Shown: in pieces, positions 53,689-62,801 of the stretch
Numbering within the stretch: position 1 is the stretch's first letter
How the letters are laid out: every line of letters starts with the position of its first letter
Assembly: GCF_018881605.1 (NCBI RefSeq)
Contig: NZ_JACVPZ010000001.1
Location: 1,426,001 to 1,490,000, forward strand
Reading direction: 5' to 3'
Length of the DNA stretch: 64,000 bases
Source: Polynucleobacter sp. UB-Tiil-W10
GTDB taxonomy: Bacteria > Pseudomonadota > Gammaproteobacteria > Burkholderiales > Burkholderiaceae
The notes under the pieces: generated by a model
What the model was told of the DNA's origin: nothing
The model's database searches: none
The model's input: only the letters and a program-made list of their open reading frames with translations
Translations under genes and position numbers: made by a program

Positions 53689-54546
53689 ATGAGCCCCAAG
53701 CTACCCGTTCATAACTCGCAAACCATTACGGAGTTTTTGAATCTTCATCATAGTCAAATATCAGAGGAGGATTCAGACGATTCGTATAAGTTTGCATTTG
53801 ATGACGAAGCATTTCTAGCTCGTAGAGAAACGATGGGCATTCGCTTTGAATTAGAGCTACTGAAACCCGAAGTTCTGCTCAAACAGCATGGTATTGACCA
53901 TACGATTACTGTCTTTGGCTCTACTCGTTTTATTAGTCAAGAGCAAGCGCTGGAGCTAGAAGGGCGAGCCAAGACGCCAGAAGAGATTGCGCATGCTAAT
54001 AAGGCTATGCTGCACAGTGAGTACTATGAGTCAGCACGAGAATTTGGATCCTTAGTCGCCCACTACAACGCAACCCAACAAAAAGATTCTAATAAGCTTC
54101 ATATCTGTACTGGTGGTGGTCCTGGCATTATGGAGGCAGTAAACCGCGGGGCATTTGAAGCGGGCGATAAAACCATTGGTTTTAATATCAGCCTCCCTAG
54201 GGAGCAACAACCCAATCAGTACATTAGTCCAGGACTCAGTTTTCGCTTTCATTACTTTGCGCTACGCAAGATGCATTTCATGTTGAGGGCTAGGGCAATC
54301 GTCGCCTATCCAGGAGGCTTTGGCTCCTTTGATGAGTTGTTTGAGGTCTTAACCCTGATTCAAACCAAAAAGGTTGTTCGCATTCCGGTGATTTTGGTGG
54401 GCACGAGCTACTGGAATGAGATGCTGAACTTTAAGCAGATGGTGGAATTCGGTGTGATTGATGAAGAAGATATGCAGAGTATTCACTTTACAGAGACGGC
54501 AGAGGAGGCTTGGCAGGTAATTCAAGATTGGTATCAGTTAGGCTGA
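53689..54546 (+). CDS. LOG family protein (TIGR00730-like)
   Basis: A 285-residue LOG-family (Rossmann) protein, whose members release cytokinin-type bases from nucleotides or act as nucleotide 5'-monophosphate phosphoribohydrolases. The PGGFGSFDELFE motif is the conserved PGGxGTxxE with Ser in place of Thr; TGGGPGIMEAVNRGA precedes it. An N-terminal extension of about 85 residues precedes the fold, longer than standard LOG. The ATG at 53689 is preferred over 53614; the SD is weak. Confidence 0.83.
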   Translation: MSPKLPVHNSQTITEFLNLHHSQISEEDSDDSYKFAFDDEAFLARRETMGIRFELELLKPEVLLKQHGIDHTITVFGSTRFISQEQALELEGRAKTPEEIAHANKAMLHSEYYESAREFGSLVAHYNATQQKDSNKLHICTGGGPGIMEAVNRGAFEAGDKTIGFNISLPREQQPNQYISPGLSFRFHYFALRKMHFMLRARAIVAYPGGFGSFDELFEVLTLIQTKKVVRIPVILVGTSYWNEMLNFKQMVEFGVIDEEDMQSIHFTETAEEAWQVIQDWYQLG

Positions 54547-54574
54547 GCATCCTAGCCCCTGTAAAATCATCACC

Positions 54575-55087
54575 ATGAATCCCCCGCAAGCCAATCTCGC
54601 CACTTCACTTGACCTTCCTGGCTATCTGCTTGGGGGTGCCATGTTATTGCTGGTGATGATTTTTCATGGCGTTGTATTGCTCCAGATCGCGAAGCGATAT
54701 GAGGTGAAAACCTTTTTGTATTTGGCTGAAAAGAAATACTCTGCTGTAGCACTCTGTTTTTACGTTAGTGTCTTTTGCTTGTTCTTGACCCATATTGCTG
54801 AAATATTAATTTGGGGTATCGCTTTGTACGCATTTAAGCTGCTGCCTGCTCTGGGCCAAAGCATTTTATTTAGTGGCAGTACATACACTGCAATGGGATT
54901 TATGGAAGATATTCTTCCTGACGGATGGAAAATGCTTGCGGTCATCATCGCTTTTTCTGGGATGTTTTCTTTTGCATGGACTGCATCGGTCATGATTTCT
55001 ATGACCAAGAACTTTCGTCAAGCGTACACCAAGCTTCATATGAGAAAACTCAATATCTCATCCGATATCATTGATCGTTTTGAGTAA
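54575..55087 (+). CDS. Ion-channel-like membrane protein
   Basis: A 170-residue protein with hydrophobic segments at about 16-38, 58-86 and 119-142 and a pore-like loop STYTAMGFMEDIL at 102-114. This resembles the two-helix potassium-channel (Ion_trans_2) layout, but the filter reads TAMGF rather than TVGYG and is followed by acidic residues. The selectivity is therefore uncertain. It starts 28 bases after the LOG gene and is followed 3 bases later by the flavoprotein, likely one transcript. Confidence 0.65.
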   Translation: MNPPQANLATSLDLPGYLLGGAMLLLVMIFHGVVLLQIAKRYEVKTFLYLAEKKYSAVALCFYVSVFCLFLTHIAEILIWGIALYAFKLLPALGQSILFSGSTYTAMGFMEDILPDGWKMLAVIIAFSGMFSFAWTASVMISMTKNFRQAYTKLHMRKLNISSDIIDRFE

Positions 55088-55090
55088 TGT

Positions 55091-56314
55091 ATGAGTAAAG
55101 CTTGGGATGCCATCATTATCGGTGGTGGTGCTGCAGGTCTATTCTGTGCTGGAGTTGCTGGCCAGTTAGGAAAAAAAGTACTCGTACTTGATCACGCAGA
55201 AGTATTGGGTGAAAAGATTCGTATTAGTGGGGGTGGCCGCTGTAACTTCACCAATCTACATAGCAGCCCAGCAAATTTTCTATCCCTCAATCAGCATTTT
55301 GTTAAAAGTGCGCTTGCTCGTTATCCCTCAACGGAATTCATCAAGCTAGTTGCCTCTTATGGAATTAATTACCATGAGAAGCACCAGGGTCAATTATTTT
55401 GTGATGACTCTGCCAAACAAATTATCGACTTGCTTTTCGCTGAATGTGCCAAAGGGAATGTGGCCCTACGAAATCCAGTCGTGGTTCAGTCAATTCAGCA
55501 AGAGGGTGATCAATGGACTGTTATGACTAACGCTGGCACTGAAAAATCTAAGGCAGTAGTGATGGCAACTGGTGGTTTACCAGTTCCTGCGATTGGTGCA
55601 ACTGCTTACTCTTTGGATATTGCCAAGCAGTTTGGGCTAAATGTGATAGATCCAAGACCCGCTCTAGTGCCGCTTTCATTTACTGCTGATAATTTTGGGA
55701 GTCTCAATGAGTTAGCCGGCCTTAGTGTCCCAGTCAGAATCGCTTCTGGCTCTAAAGGCCATCGTTATGGTGCTTGTAGATTTAATGAGGATCTGCTGCT
55801 TACTCATAAAGGGCTGTCTGGCCCTGCGGTTCTGCAAGCAAGTAGCTATTGGGAAGAGGGCGAACCCATCCATATTGATTGGTTGGGTGCAATTGAGCGT
55901 CCCGGTGGGTTTAATTGCGATACGCTTTTTAATGATGAAGAAAATCGCCTAAAGCTTGTCGAAACGATTCTGGCCTCGGTTCTACCGCAGCGCCTAGCCA
56001 AAGCATTTGCTGATCAAAAAAACTTAACGGGACGTAAGTGGGCGGAAGTTTCTAAAAAAGATCGTCAATCCCTCAAAGAGCTTATTACAAACTGGTCAGT
56101 TAAGCCTGCGGGCACATTAGGATGGAAAAAAGCTGAGGTGATGCTTGGTGGCGTAGACACTAAAGATCTCGATGGGCAGACCATGATGTCGCGTAAACAT
56201 GCAGGACTATTCTTTATTGGCGAATGCGTGGATGTCACAGGCCACTTAGGCGGACATAACTTCCAATGGGCCTGGGCGAGCGGCTTTGCTTGCGCGCAGG
56301 CTTTATCAATTTAG
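55091..56314 (+). CDS. BaiN/HI0933-type FAD oxidoreductase
   Basis: A 407-residue flavoprotein of the BaiN/RdsA-like (HI0933) family. The N-terminal FAD site is IIGGGAAGLFCAGVAG, with GGGRCNFTN, and the C-terminus has the second FAD motif (FIGECVDVTGHLGG). Function is not settled; members have been linked to redox steps with unknown substrates. It overlaps the convergent terC gene by four bases. Confidence 0.85.
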   Translation: MSKAWDAIIIGGGAAGLFCAGVAGQLGKKVLVLDHAEVLGEKIRISGGGRCNFTNLHSSPANFLSLNQHFVKSALARYPSTEFIKLVASYGINYHEKHQGQLFCDDSAKQIIDLLFAECAKGNVALRNPVVVQSIQQEGDQWTVMTNAGTEKSKAVVMATGGLPVPAIGATAYSLDIAKQFGLNVIDPRPALVPLSFTADNFGSLNELAGLSVPVRIASGSKGHRYGACRFNEDLLLTHKGLSGPAVLQASSYWEEGEPIHIDWLGAIERPGGFNCDTLFNDEENRLKLVETILASVLPQRLAKAFADQKNLTGRKWAEVSKKDRQSLKELITNWSVKPAGTLGWKKAEVMLGGVDTKDLDGQTMMSRKHAGLFFIGECVDVTGHLGGHNFQWAWASGFACAQALSI

Positions 56315-57072
56315 GGCTGTCGCTTTTTCTTTTCTCGCGAGCGGATGTTTAAAAGCTCGACCGCTAGTGAAAATGCCATGGCTACATAGACATAGCCTTT
56401 GGGAATGTGAACACCCATACCCTCAGCTATCAGCACTACACCTACAACTGTCAGAAACGACAAGGCCAGCACTTTGATTGAGGGGTGGCGATGAACAAAA
56501 TCACCAATTGGTTTTGCTGCAATCAACATAATAAGGACGGATGCCAGAACTGCTGCGATCATGATGCTAATTTGATCGACCATACCTACCGCGGTAATGA
56601 CGCTGTCTAAAGAGAAGATAATATCTAGCAGACCGATTTGTAAAACGGATCCAATAAATAAAAAAAGCATCGACTTAGTATTACTTTTCCCTTGAGATTC
56701 ACCTTGCTCGTCACCATGCTCCCCAACTTCGACCTCTACATAAATTTCTTTAGAGGCTTTCCAGATTAAGAAGAAGCCGCCAAGTAGCAAGATTAAATCT
56801 CTACCGCTAATGGATTTCTCGGCAATACTAAAAAGTGGCTCGGTCAGGCCCATGACCCATGAAAGGCTGAGCAATAAAAGAATTCGAGTGACTAAGGCAA
56901 AAATCAAACCAAAGCGGCGAACTTTCTCACGAATCTCTGCAGGAAGTCTGTTGGCGATAACGCTAATGAAAATAATGTTATCGATGCCAAGAATAATCTC
57001 TAGGGCGGAGAGTGTTAAAAAGGCGACCCATGCATTGGGGTCGCACAGAAGTTGCATGATGCTTTCGATCAT
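56311..57072 (-). CDS. TerC family integral membrane protein
   Basis: A 253-residue TerC-family protein with seven or so membrane segments. The signature LEIILGIDNIIFISV and the second acidic motif (LDIIFSLDSVITAVG) are complete. TerC-family members act in metal (manganese) efflux or in assisting secreted metalloproteins. A charged insert EVEVGEHGDEQGES lies in the middle. Single gene. Confidence 0.9.
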   Translation of the reverse strand: MIESIMQLLCDPNAWVAFLTLSALEIILGIDNIIFISVIANRLPAEIREKVRRFGLIFALVTRILLLLSLSWVMGLTEPLFSIAEKSISGRDLILLLGGFFLIWKASKEIYVEVEVGEHGDEQGESQGKSNTKSMLFLFIGSVLQIGLLDIIFSLDSVITAVGMVDQISIMIAAVLASVLIMLIAAKPIGDFVHRHPSIKVLALSFLTVVGVVLIAEGMGVHIPKGYVYVAMAFSLAVELLNIRSREKKKRQP

Positions 57073-57196
57073 TGTTTACTTTACAGATATGACAATAGAC
57101 AAAGTGTATCTAAGTTAAATAACGGCCACCCCAGGTTCTGAAGCCCATACTAAATATCGGGACATTCTCTGAATGCCAGGTTTGACAGATTTATTA

Positions 57197-57586
57197 CTAT
57201 TTAGGCTGATTTCTCATCCAGTCGGCAGTATTAAAAAAGGATTCTTCTAATTGCTTTGCAGCATTGCCGTCAATTCCACATTCTTTCATAGCTGTATACA
57301 TACAAGCTAGCCATTGATCTCGTTCCTTTAAGCCAATCTTGAACGGTAGATGACGTGCTCTGAGCATTGGGTGGCCATATTTTGGGGAGTAAATATCAGA
57401 ACCCCCCATCCAGCCAGTGAGAAAAAATTTGAGCTTTTCACGAGAGCCTGACAAATCCTGGGGATGCATTGCGCGCAAATCGCTAAAAATGGGTTCTAGG
57501 GCCATCAAATCGTAAAAACGATCAACCAATTGGTCAATTTGGTCTATTCCGCCTATGGACTCATAAATGGATATTTTTTTAGTCAT
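57197..57586 (-). CDS. Group II truncated haemoglobin
   Basis: A 129-residue truncated globin of group II. Key features are SIYESIGGIDQIDQLVDRFYDLM, the FFLTGWMGG stretch, and GHPMLRARHLPFKIG, which carries the proximal His of the haem. Such proteins bind O2, NO or take part in redox protection. Single gene, with a 104-base gap to the divergent phasin. Confidence 0.92.
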   Translation of the reverse strand: MTKKISIYESIGGIDQIDQLVDRFYDLMALEPIFSDLRAMHPQDLSGSREKLKFFLTGWMGGSDIYSPKYGHPMLRARHLPFKIGLKERDQWLACMYTAMKECGIDGNAAKQLEESFFNTADWMRNQPK

Positions 57587-57690
57587 ATTGTCATTTTAAT
57601 GCGGTAAATTCGGGGAATTGGCAGTTGAGCAAATTCGGTATAGAGTTAAATGTTGAAACACTATTAACCCTTGTTTATAGGAGCGTAAAA

Positions 57691-58218
57691 ATGGATGCAA
57701 AAGATTTACAAAAATGGCAAAGAGAAAAAGCTAAAGAACTATTTGACTACTCGCATACTCTTCTAGAGGCTGCTAAAAAGTTAAGTGAACATCATTTAGC
57801 CGAGATTGAATGGGGCATGAAGAATGCACTTGATAGCGCTAAGTCAGCTGCTAAAAATGATTTAGCTAAATTAAAAGATCTACAAGAAGAGGCAACAAAA
57901 GAGGCTGCCAAGCGTGCAACCGTTTATCAGAAGAAGGTAAAGTCGGTTTTAAAAGAGCTTGGTGATGGAGCTGCCGATGAAACTGAAAAGCATTTGGAAA
58001 AAGTTCGCAGCTCCTTAGTCAGCTGGTTGGAAGATGCTGAAAATAAATTGCCAGCTCATGCTGACAAGCTATCAAAAGTTGTCCATGAGATGTCGACTAC
58101 AGGTCAGAATATGTTTAAAGAAGGTCGCCGTATTGTTAATGAAGTAGCCGAGACTGCGGAAAAGAATATTGACGACTTGGTTAAAAAATCTGCAACCAAG
58201 AAGAAGTCGGGTGAGTAG
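57691..58218 (+). CDS. Phasin family protein
   Basis: A 175-residue helical, Lys/Glu-rich protein of the phasin family that coats polyhydroxyalkanoate granules. Almost all of it is amphipathic helix with Ala/Lys heptads (LEAAKKLSEHHLAEIEWGMK) and a Lys tail. The ATG at 57691 has TAGGAGCG at the right spacing; a longer in-frame start at 57625 adds a stretch with no SD. It fits with the hydroxybutyrate dehydrogenase. Confidence 0.78.
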   Translation: MDAKDLQKWQREKAKELFDYSHTLLEAAKKLSEHHLAEIEWGMKNALDSAKSAAKNDLAKLKDLQEEATKEAAKRATVYQKKVKSVLKELGDGAADETEKHLEKVRSSLVSWLEDAENKLPAHADKLSKVVHEMSTTGQNMFKEGRRIVNEVAETAEKNIDDLVKKSATKKKSGE

Positions 58219-58241
58219 TAACTTCTGTTGATGTAAATACG

Positions 58242-58275
58242 AAAACCGCTTCAGAGATGAGGCGGTTTTTATTTC
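58242..58275 (+). terminator. Terminator after the phasin gene
   Basis: AAAACCGC (58242-58249) pairs with GCGGTTTT (58262-58269), followed by further T. It overlaps the end of the convergent Trp-rich gene (58269). Confidence 0.85.
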
Positions 58276-58490
58276 CAGCCCTGTAACCATAACTCGCTAT
58301 TGCTGAGGTCACGCCAAGGAATCTGCGTGGTTTTCTTGGAATAGACCGCCTCAATTTCCACAAACTCAATTTTTTCGCTAGGAGGCTCAGGAAGTATTAC
58401 CTTGCTAACCAAAAAATGTTTTTGCTTGGCGATGGGTTGAACTGCCGTCCATTTGGTCAGCAGTAATTTCTTGGGACTTAATCGATTCAT
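58269..58490 (-). CDS. TIGR02450 Trp-rich small protein
   Basis: A 73-residue protein matching the TIGR02450 Trp-rich family: NRLSPKKLLLTKWTAVQP, QKHFLVSKV, and a C-terminal IPWRDLSNSELWLQGWK with conserved Trp residues. The family is common in Proteobacteria, with no known function. The phasin terminator overlaps its stop end. Confidence 0.82.
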   Translation of the reverse strand: MNRLSPKKLLLTKWTAVQPIAKQKHFLVSKVILPEPPSEKIEFVEIEAVYSKKTTQIPWRDLSNSELWLQGWK

Positions 58491-58511
58491 CTTGTGCCGC
58501 TTATCCTATTC

Positions 58512-58829
58512 TTATAAAGCAGCGCATTGAAACTCTTGCCCATTATTCAGAAGCAACCCTGAGGAAGGGGTAAATGTAACGCTTGATTGTGTCGTTTGAG
58601 CCGGACATTTTTGATCAAAATAACTTTGATTGCCCAGACTTCCGCAGAAGTCTAATTGATCACCCTTAAATTCCATTTGGGCTTTGCGCAGCACCATGGA
58701 AATCTTTGCATCACTCGTGGAGCTGCAATTCCAAGTGGTGTAACTCTCTCGTCCACAGGCGCAGAGCCCCAAGAGAATTGAAAAGCAGGCAAGAAGGCGA
58801 ATGTAGGCTGGGTTTTGCGGAGGGTGCAT
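58512..58829 (-). CDS. Hypothetical lipoprotein
   Basis: A 105-residue predicted lipoprotein with signal LLACFSILLGLCAC (lipobox LCAC). The mature part has cysteine pairs (WNCSSTSD, DFCGSL, QKCPAQ, FQCAAL) that could form disulfides. No family recognised. It precedes the Trp-rich gene on the same strand by 21 bases and may be cotranscribed. Confidence 0.6.
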   Translation of the reverse strand: MHPPQNPAYIRLLACFSILLGLCACGRESYTTWNCSSTSDAKISMVLRKAQMEFKGDQLDFCGSLGNQSYFDQKCPAQTTQSSVTFTPSSGLLLNNGQEFQCAAL

Positions 58830-58957
58830 CCGCCAAGGATAGTCATTTTTTCAATATTCTGCCTAAGATCTGGGTTTGGTATTAATATTTACGGCAGATC
58901 GTTTGGACAACGTATCAGCATTCATAAAACATTAATAAAAAGATCAAAGGAGACGCT

Positions 58958-60007
58958 GTGGATACAAATCGTAGAGATGCTCTTAAATTAGGAGCATCCG
59001 CTGCTGTGAGTGGCATGTTTATTTCTAATGCCATTGCCGCCCCTGATGGCCAGCCACCCATTGTGGTTGAGCCTTTAACTGGTAATGCTGGTCTCAGAAT
59101 TGCCAACTTCCTACCAAAAATGGGCGCCACTTCTAGATTAGGTTTAGTAACAAATGACGGCCTGGTAGTGGATATTCCTGTTGAGGCTGCTCGGCAAAAA
59201 ATACAGCTCTCATTTGACCCCACTTCAATGATTTCACTGGCGGCTTCGGGGAACAAAGGTTTGCTTGAGTTGGCAGCGTTATTTAAGGGTCGCGGAAGTA
59301 ATTTAATTAATGTTAATCAAGTGATTTTGTTATCACCTATTCCTAAACCACAAAGTAATATTTATTGTGTGGGCTGGAACTATTTAGATCATTTTGAAGA
59401 GGGTCTTAAACACCGTGCTGATACTGCTGTAAAGGAGTATCCAAAGGTTCCCGTACTCTTTACAAAAGGTACGCAAACCATGAACGGCCCCTTCGATCCC
59501 ATTCCATACGATGGTAGTTACTCGACTATGATTGACTGGGAGGCTGAGTTAGCGCTAGTAATCGGTAAGAAGGGCAAAAATATCTCTGAAGAGAATGCGA
59601 TGGATTATGTCTTTGGCTATTCCGCTTATAACGACACTACTGCTCGCGATGTGCAGCAAAAACGTCACTCTGGGCAATGGTTCAAGGGCAAGAGTTTGGA
59701 TGGACATGGCCCAATGGGTCCGTGGATCGTTACTGCCGGTGGCGTTAATTTAGATGACACTCGCATTATCTGTCGCGTTAATGGGGTTGAAAAACAAAAC
59801 GCCAGCTATAAGCAAATGTACTTCAAGATTCCGGTAATTATCTCCGAGCTCTCACGTAGTCTTACTCTATTGCCTGGTGACATCATTGCAACTGGAACTC
59901 CATCTGGGGTTGGTGCCGGAAGAACTCCTCAGGAGTTTATGAAGCCGGGCGATGTAATGGAGACAAATATCACCGGCATCGGCATCATCCGAAACAAGAT
60001 TGTTTAA
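58958..60007 (+). CDS. Tat-exported fumarylacetoacetate hydrolase-fold protein
   Basis: A 349-residue FAH-fold hydrolase/isomerase with a Tat signal (NRRDALKLGASAAVSGMFIS, R5/R6) likely cut after A28. The catalytic core is plain: CVGWNYLDHFEEG, IDWEAELALVIG, YSAYNDTTARDVQ, and DIIATGTPSGVG with the metal-binding Glu/Asp set. Most FAH proteins are cytosolic, so a periplasmic member is unusual. The start is GTG with AAAGGAGA upstream. It converges with the rhodanese gene. Confidence 0.85.
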   Translation: MDTNRRDALKLGASAAVSGMFISNAIAAPDGQPPIVVEPLTGNAGLRIANFLPKMGATSRLGLVTNDGLVVDIPVEAARQKIQLSFDPTSMISLAASGNKGLLELAALFKGRGSNLINVNQVILLSPIPKPQSNIYCVGWNYLDHFEEGLKHRADTAVKEYPKVPVLFTKGTQTMNGPFDPIPYDGSYSTMIDWEAELALVIGKKGKNISEENAMDYVFGYSAYNDTTARDVQQKRHSGQWFKGKSLDGHGPMGPWIVTAGGVNLDDTRIICRVNGVEKQNASYKQMYFKIPVIISELSRSLTLLPGDIIATGTPSGVGAGRTPQEFMKPGDVMETNITGIGIIRNKIV

Positions 60008-60044
60008 CCGGTTAACCCAGCGCTTTCCTGATAACAGCAAGGAC

Positions 60045-61634
60045 CTAGAGAACCCAGAAGTGATGGGTTCCGTCCTTGCCCAACTGCTCAACTAAACCAA
60101 ACTCCCAGTCGAGATAGGCCTGCATTGCTGCGGGATCTACGTTGGTTCCTTCATAAGGGCGCTTGTAGCGATCTAGGGGAGGTGAGGCTAGATGACTTGG
60201 ACCCTTCTCTAGTTCCAGTCCCGCTTTTACCCAAGCAGCATTTCCGCCTTCCAAAATAAGGACTTCAGCATTTGTTAATGCTTGAAGCTCTTGTGCTGCA
60301 AAGAGGCTGAGTTCGCTCGGTGAGCTCGTCACGATATAGCGATCTACCTGAGGAATCTTTTTCATGGCTTGTGCAAGCTGTGATCGCAGGGCGTACCAGC
60401 CACCAGGAATGTGTCCCTTAACGTAGTTAGCATGTGTGCTGAAGTCAATAGCAACCGTATTGCTATCTGTTTTTAACCAATTGGAGACTGTTGCCGCATC
60501 AACGGTGTCAAGTGCTGGAAGGGCGGGTAGGGGCGTCTTCCAGATTCCCTTTTCAGTCAGGTCAGAAAGCGTCACTCCATCAAGCACATATACATCCCAA
60601 GCCATTTGTGCCAACCAGGAAGCGGGCATATTTGCACGTACACCGCCACCACTAGGATCAACTAACACTACGCGAGCACCTCGGACTGGAGCAACCATCT
60701 CGGTTTCTTGAACTAGCTGTCCGCCAGGCACGGATCTAAATCCTGGAAGATGACCCGCCTCATATTCTTCGGGCGTACGTGTGTCAAAAAAATACGTGGT
60801 CCGTTCGGACTGCGCTTGCCATTTCTGAGTATCCGCAAGGCTGGCACGTTTAACGCCTGCTCTATCGGCAACGCTACGGGCGCGTTCTGCCGCATCATTT
60901 TTGGTAGCTTCACTCACTTCCTGAAATTTCCTGCTTTGACCTTTATCTAACTCTTGTCCTGCTAAGGTCCAACCAATCGTACCGTTGCGTAGCGCATTCA
61001 CTTCGTTTGGAATACCGGCATTAATGAGCGACTGTGTGCCGATAATGCTACGGGTTCTGCCTGCGCAGTTCACAATCACTTTTGTTTTGGGATTGGGTGC
61101 TAATTCTGGGAGGCGAAGAACAAGCTCTGCACCTGGAACGCTAATTCCCGTAGGGATGCTCATCGTGTTGTATTCATCAAAGCGACGGACATCCACAACA
61201 ACGACATCTTCTTTGCTATCGATTAATTGCTTTACCTCTTGGGCGGATAAGGATGGGGTGTGTCGTTTGGATTCAACGAACTCGCCAAAAGACTTACTTG
61301 GAACATTGACATCTTTAAATACTTCACCGCCTGCCGCCTTCCAACCCTTTACACCACCTTCGAATACGGATACATCGGTAAAGCCTAAATTGATTAAGCG
61401 CCCAGCTGCTAACTGGGCAAATCCTTCGCCGTCATCTAGCGTAATGATGGGTACATTTTTCTTTGGTAGCTTAGCGTAAGCATCAACTTCAACTCTAGAG
61501 AGAGGAAGGTTTGCAGCAAAAAGAGGGTGCTCTTGTGCATGAGGATCTTCTTCGCGCACATCTAGAAAGCCAATTTCTTCTTTGTTAAGAAGTTTGTTGC
61601 GAACATAGGAATAGTTTTTGGTCTGAATGGTCAT
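60045..61634 (-). CDS. Four-domain rhodanese-like protein
   Basis: A 529-residue protein with four rhodanese domains. Only domain 2 has an active-site cysteine (C190, IVNCAGRTRS). Domain 1 has TLDDGEG at the position, domain 3 VDPSGGG (D326), domain 4 TSSPSE (near S437). So at most one domain can carry sulfur. A linker rich in charged residues separates domains 2 and 3. No signal peptide. It lies 31 bases after a Bug binding protein gene. Role unknown. Confidence 0.85.
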   Translation of the reverse strand: MTIQTKNYSYVRNKLLNKEEIGFLDVREEDPHAQEHPLFAANLPLSRVEVDAYAKLPKKNVPIITLDDGEGFAQLAAGRLINLGFTDVSVFEGGVKGWKAAGGEVFKDVNVPSKSFGEFVESKRHTPSLSAQEVKQLIDSKEDVVVVDVRRFDEYNTMSIPTGISVPGAELVLRLPELAPNPKTKVIVNCAGRTRSIIGTQSLINAGIPNEVNALRNGTIGWTLAGQELDKGQSRKFQEVSEATKNDAAERARSVADRAGVKRASLADTQKWQAQSERTTYFFDTRTPEEYEAGHLPGFRSVPGGQLVQETEMVAPVRGARVVLVDPSGGGVRANMPASWLAQMAWDVYVLDGVTLSDLTEKGIWKTPLPALPALDTVDAATVSNWLKTDSNTVAIDFSTHANYVKGHIPGGWYALRSQLAQAMKKIPQVDRYIVTSSPSELSLFAAQELQALTNAEVLILEGGNAAWVKAGLELEKGPSHLASPPLDRYKRPYEGTNVDPAAMQAYLDWEFGLVEQLGKDGTHHFWVL

Positions 61635-61665
61635 GCTGTCTCTGATTAATTTGATTGATTGATTT

Positions 61666-62640
61666 TTAGTCTAATTTAGCGCCGGACTTTTTAACTACTT
61701 CGCCCCAGCGTGTAATTTCTTGGTTGATATAAGCAGCAAGCTCAGGGCGCGTCATCTTGGGTACGCTTGCACCCATGGCTGCCCAGCGCTCTTTGATCTC
61801 AGGTGAGGCTAATGCAATCTGTACTTCAGCGCTCATCTTATCGGCGATATCTTTAGGCGTTCCTTTGATTGCCCACATGGCGTACCAGCTAGATACGATG
61901 AAATTGGATATACCTAATTCCTGGGCGGTCGGTACATTCGGAAATGCATCTACTCGTTTAGAGGTTGCTACCGCTACTGCAATAAGTTGACCGTTCTTAA
62001 TGAATGGTGCTGCACCTGCGAGGGTGTCAAACATCATGTCAACTTGGCCAGCAACTAAGTCTTGGAGAGCAGGCCCAGTACCGCGATAGGGAATGTGCGT
62101 AATGAACAATTTGTTCTGCATCTTAAAGAGTTCGCCGGTTAAATGTTGCGAGGTGCCATTACCCGTAGATGCATAGTTATATTTGCCCGGATGCTTGCGA
62201 ATCTCTTCCATGATCGATTTCAGATCATTCTTTGGGAACTTAGTTGGGTTCACAACGATGACATGGGGAACGCTACCAATAATCGCAATAGGCTCAAAAT
62301 CTTTGGTGATGTCATAAGAGAGGTTGGTATACATGCTTGGCGCAATGGAATGATGCACCGCACCAAGAAGCCAGGTATAGCCATCTGGCGCCATTTTTGC
62401 TGCAACTGCAGCACCCAGAGTTCCGCCTGCACCACCGCGGTTATCAACCACGATTGAGTCATTTAATTGGGTTGAAAGCTGTTTGGCAAGAGGGCGTCCA
62501 AAAGCGTCTACAGCCCCGCCTGGCGGGAAGGGGTTGATAAAGGTGATCGGTTTGTTAGGCGTTGGCCAGGAAGTGTTTTGGGCATTGGCTGAGAGCCCAA
62601 TAAGGGCGCCAATAAGCAATAGAACAACTTTTTTAATCAT
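61666..62640 (-). CDS. Bug-family tripartite tricarboxylate binding protein
   Basis: A 324-residue periplasmic binding protein of the Bug (TctC) family, with Sec signal VVLLLIGALIGLSANA. Motifs are PTPNKPITFINPFPPGGAVD, VVDNRGGAGGTLGA and NYASTGNGTSQHLTGELF. Bug proteins bind carboxylates. No TctA/TctB membrane genes are nearby, which is common for this expanded betaproteobacterial family. It lies upstream of the rhodanese gene. Confidence 0.88.
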   Translation of the reverse strand: MIKKVVLLLIGALIGLSANAQNTSWPTPNKPITFINPFPPGGAVDAFGRPLAKQLSTQLNDSIVVDNRGGAGGTLGAAVAAKMAPDGYTWLLGAVHHSIAPSMYTNLSYDITKDFEPIAIIGSVPHVIVVNPTKFPKNDLKSIMEEIRKHPGKYNYASTGNGTSQHLTGELFKMQNKLFITHIPYRGTGPALQDLVAGQVDMMFDTLAGAAPFIKNGQLIAVAVATSKRVDAFPNVPTAQELGISNFIVSSWYAMWAIKGTPKDIADKMSAEVQIALASPEIKERWAAMGASVPKMTRPELAAYINQEITRWGEVVKKSGAKLD

Positions 62641-62801
62641 GATGTATGTCTCTGGACTATATTTTTATTAATACTCCTATTTTGGCTGAACACGCCGATA
62701 TAAGAGTTATCCCTGATTTAGGGGGCGATTTTCTATGGTTTTTATGGGGATATACTGACTTCGCTGTCGGTACAAATACTCAATTATTCATAGGAGACGA
62801 G

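Noticed and set aside
60985-61479. 164-codon frame opposite the rhodanese gene
   Set aside because: Antisense to a clearly conserved gene, with no start signal or domain; a by-product of codon bias.
62646-62801. Upstream extension of the small basic protein
   Set aside because: The extension has no SD and a composition unlike the gene, whereas AGGAGA fits the ATG at 62802.
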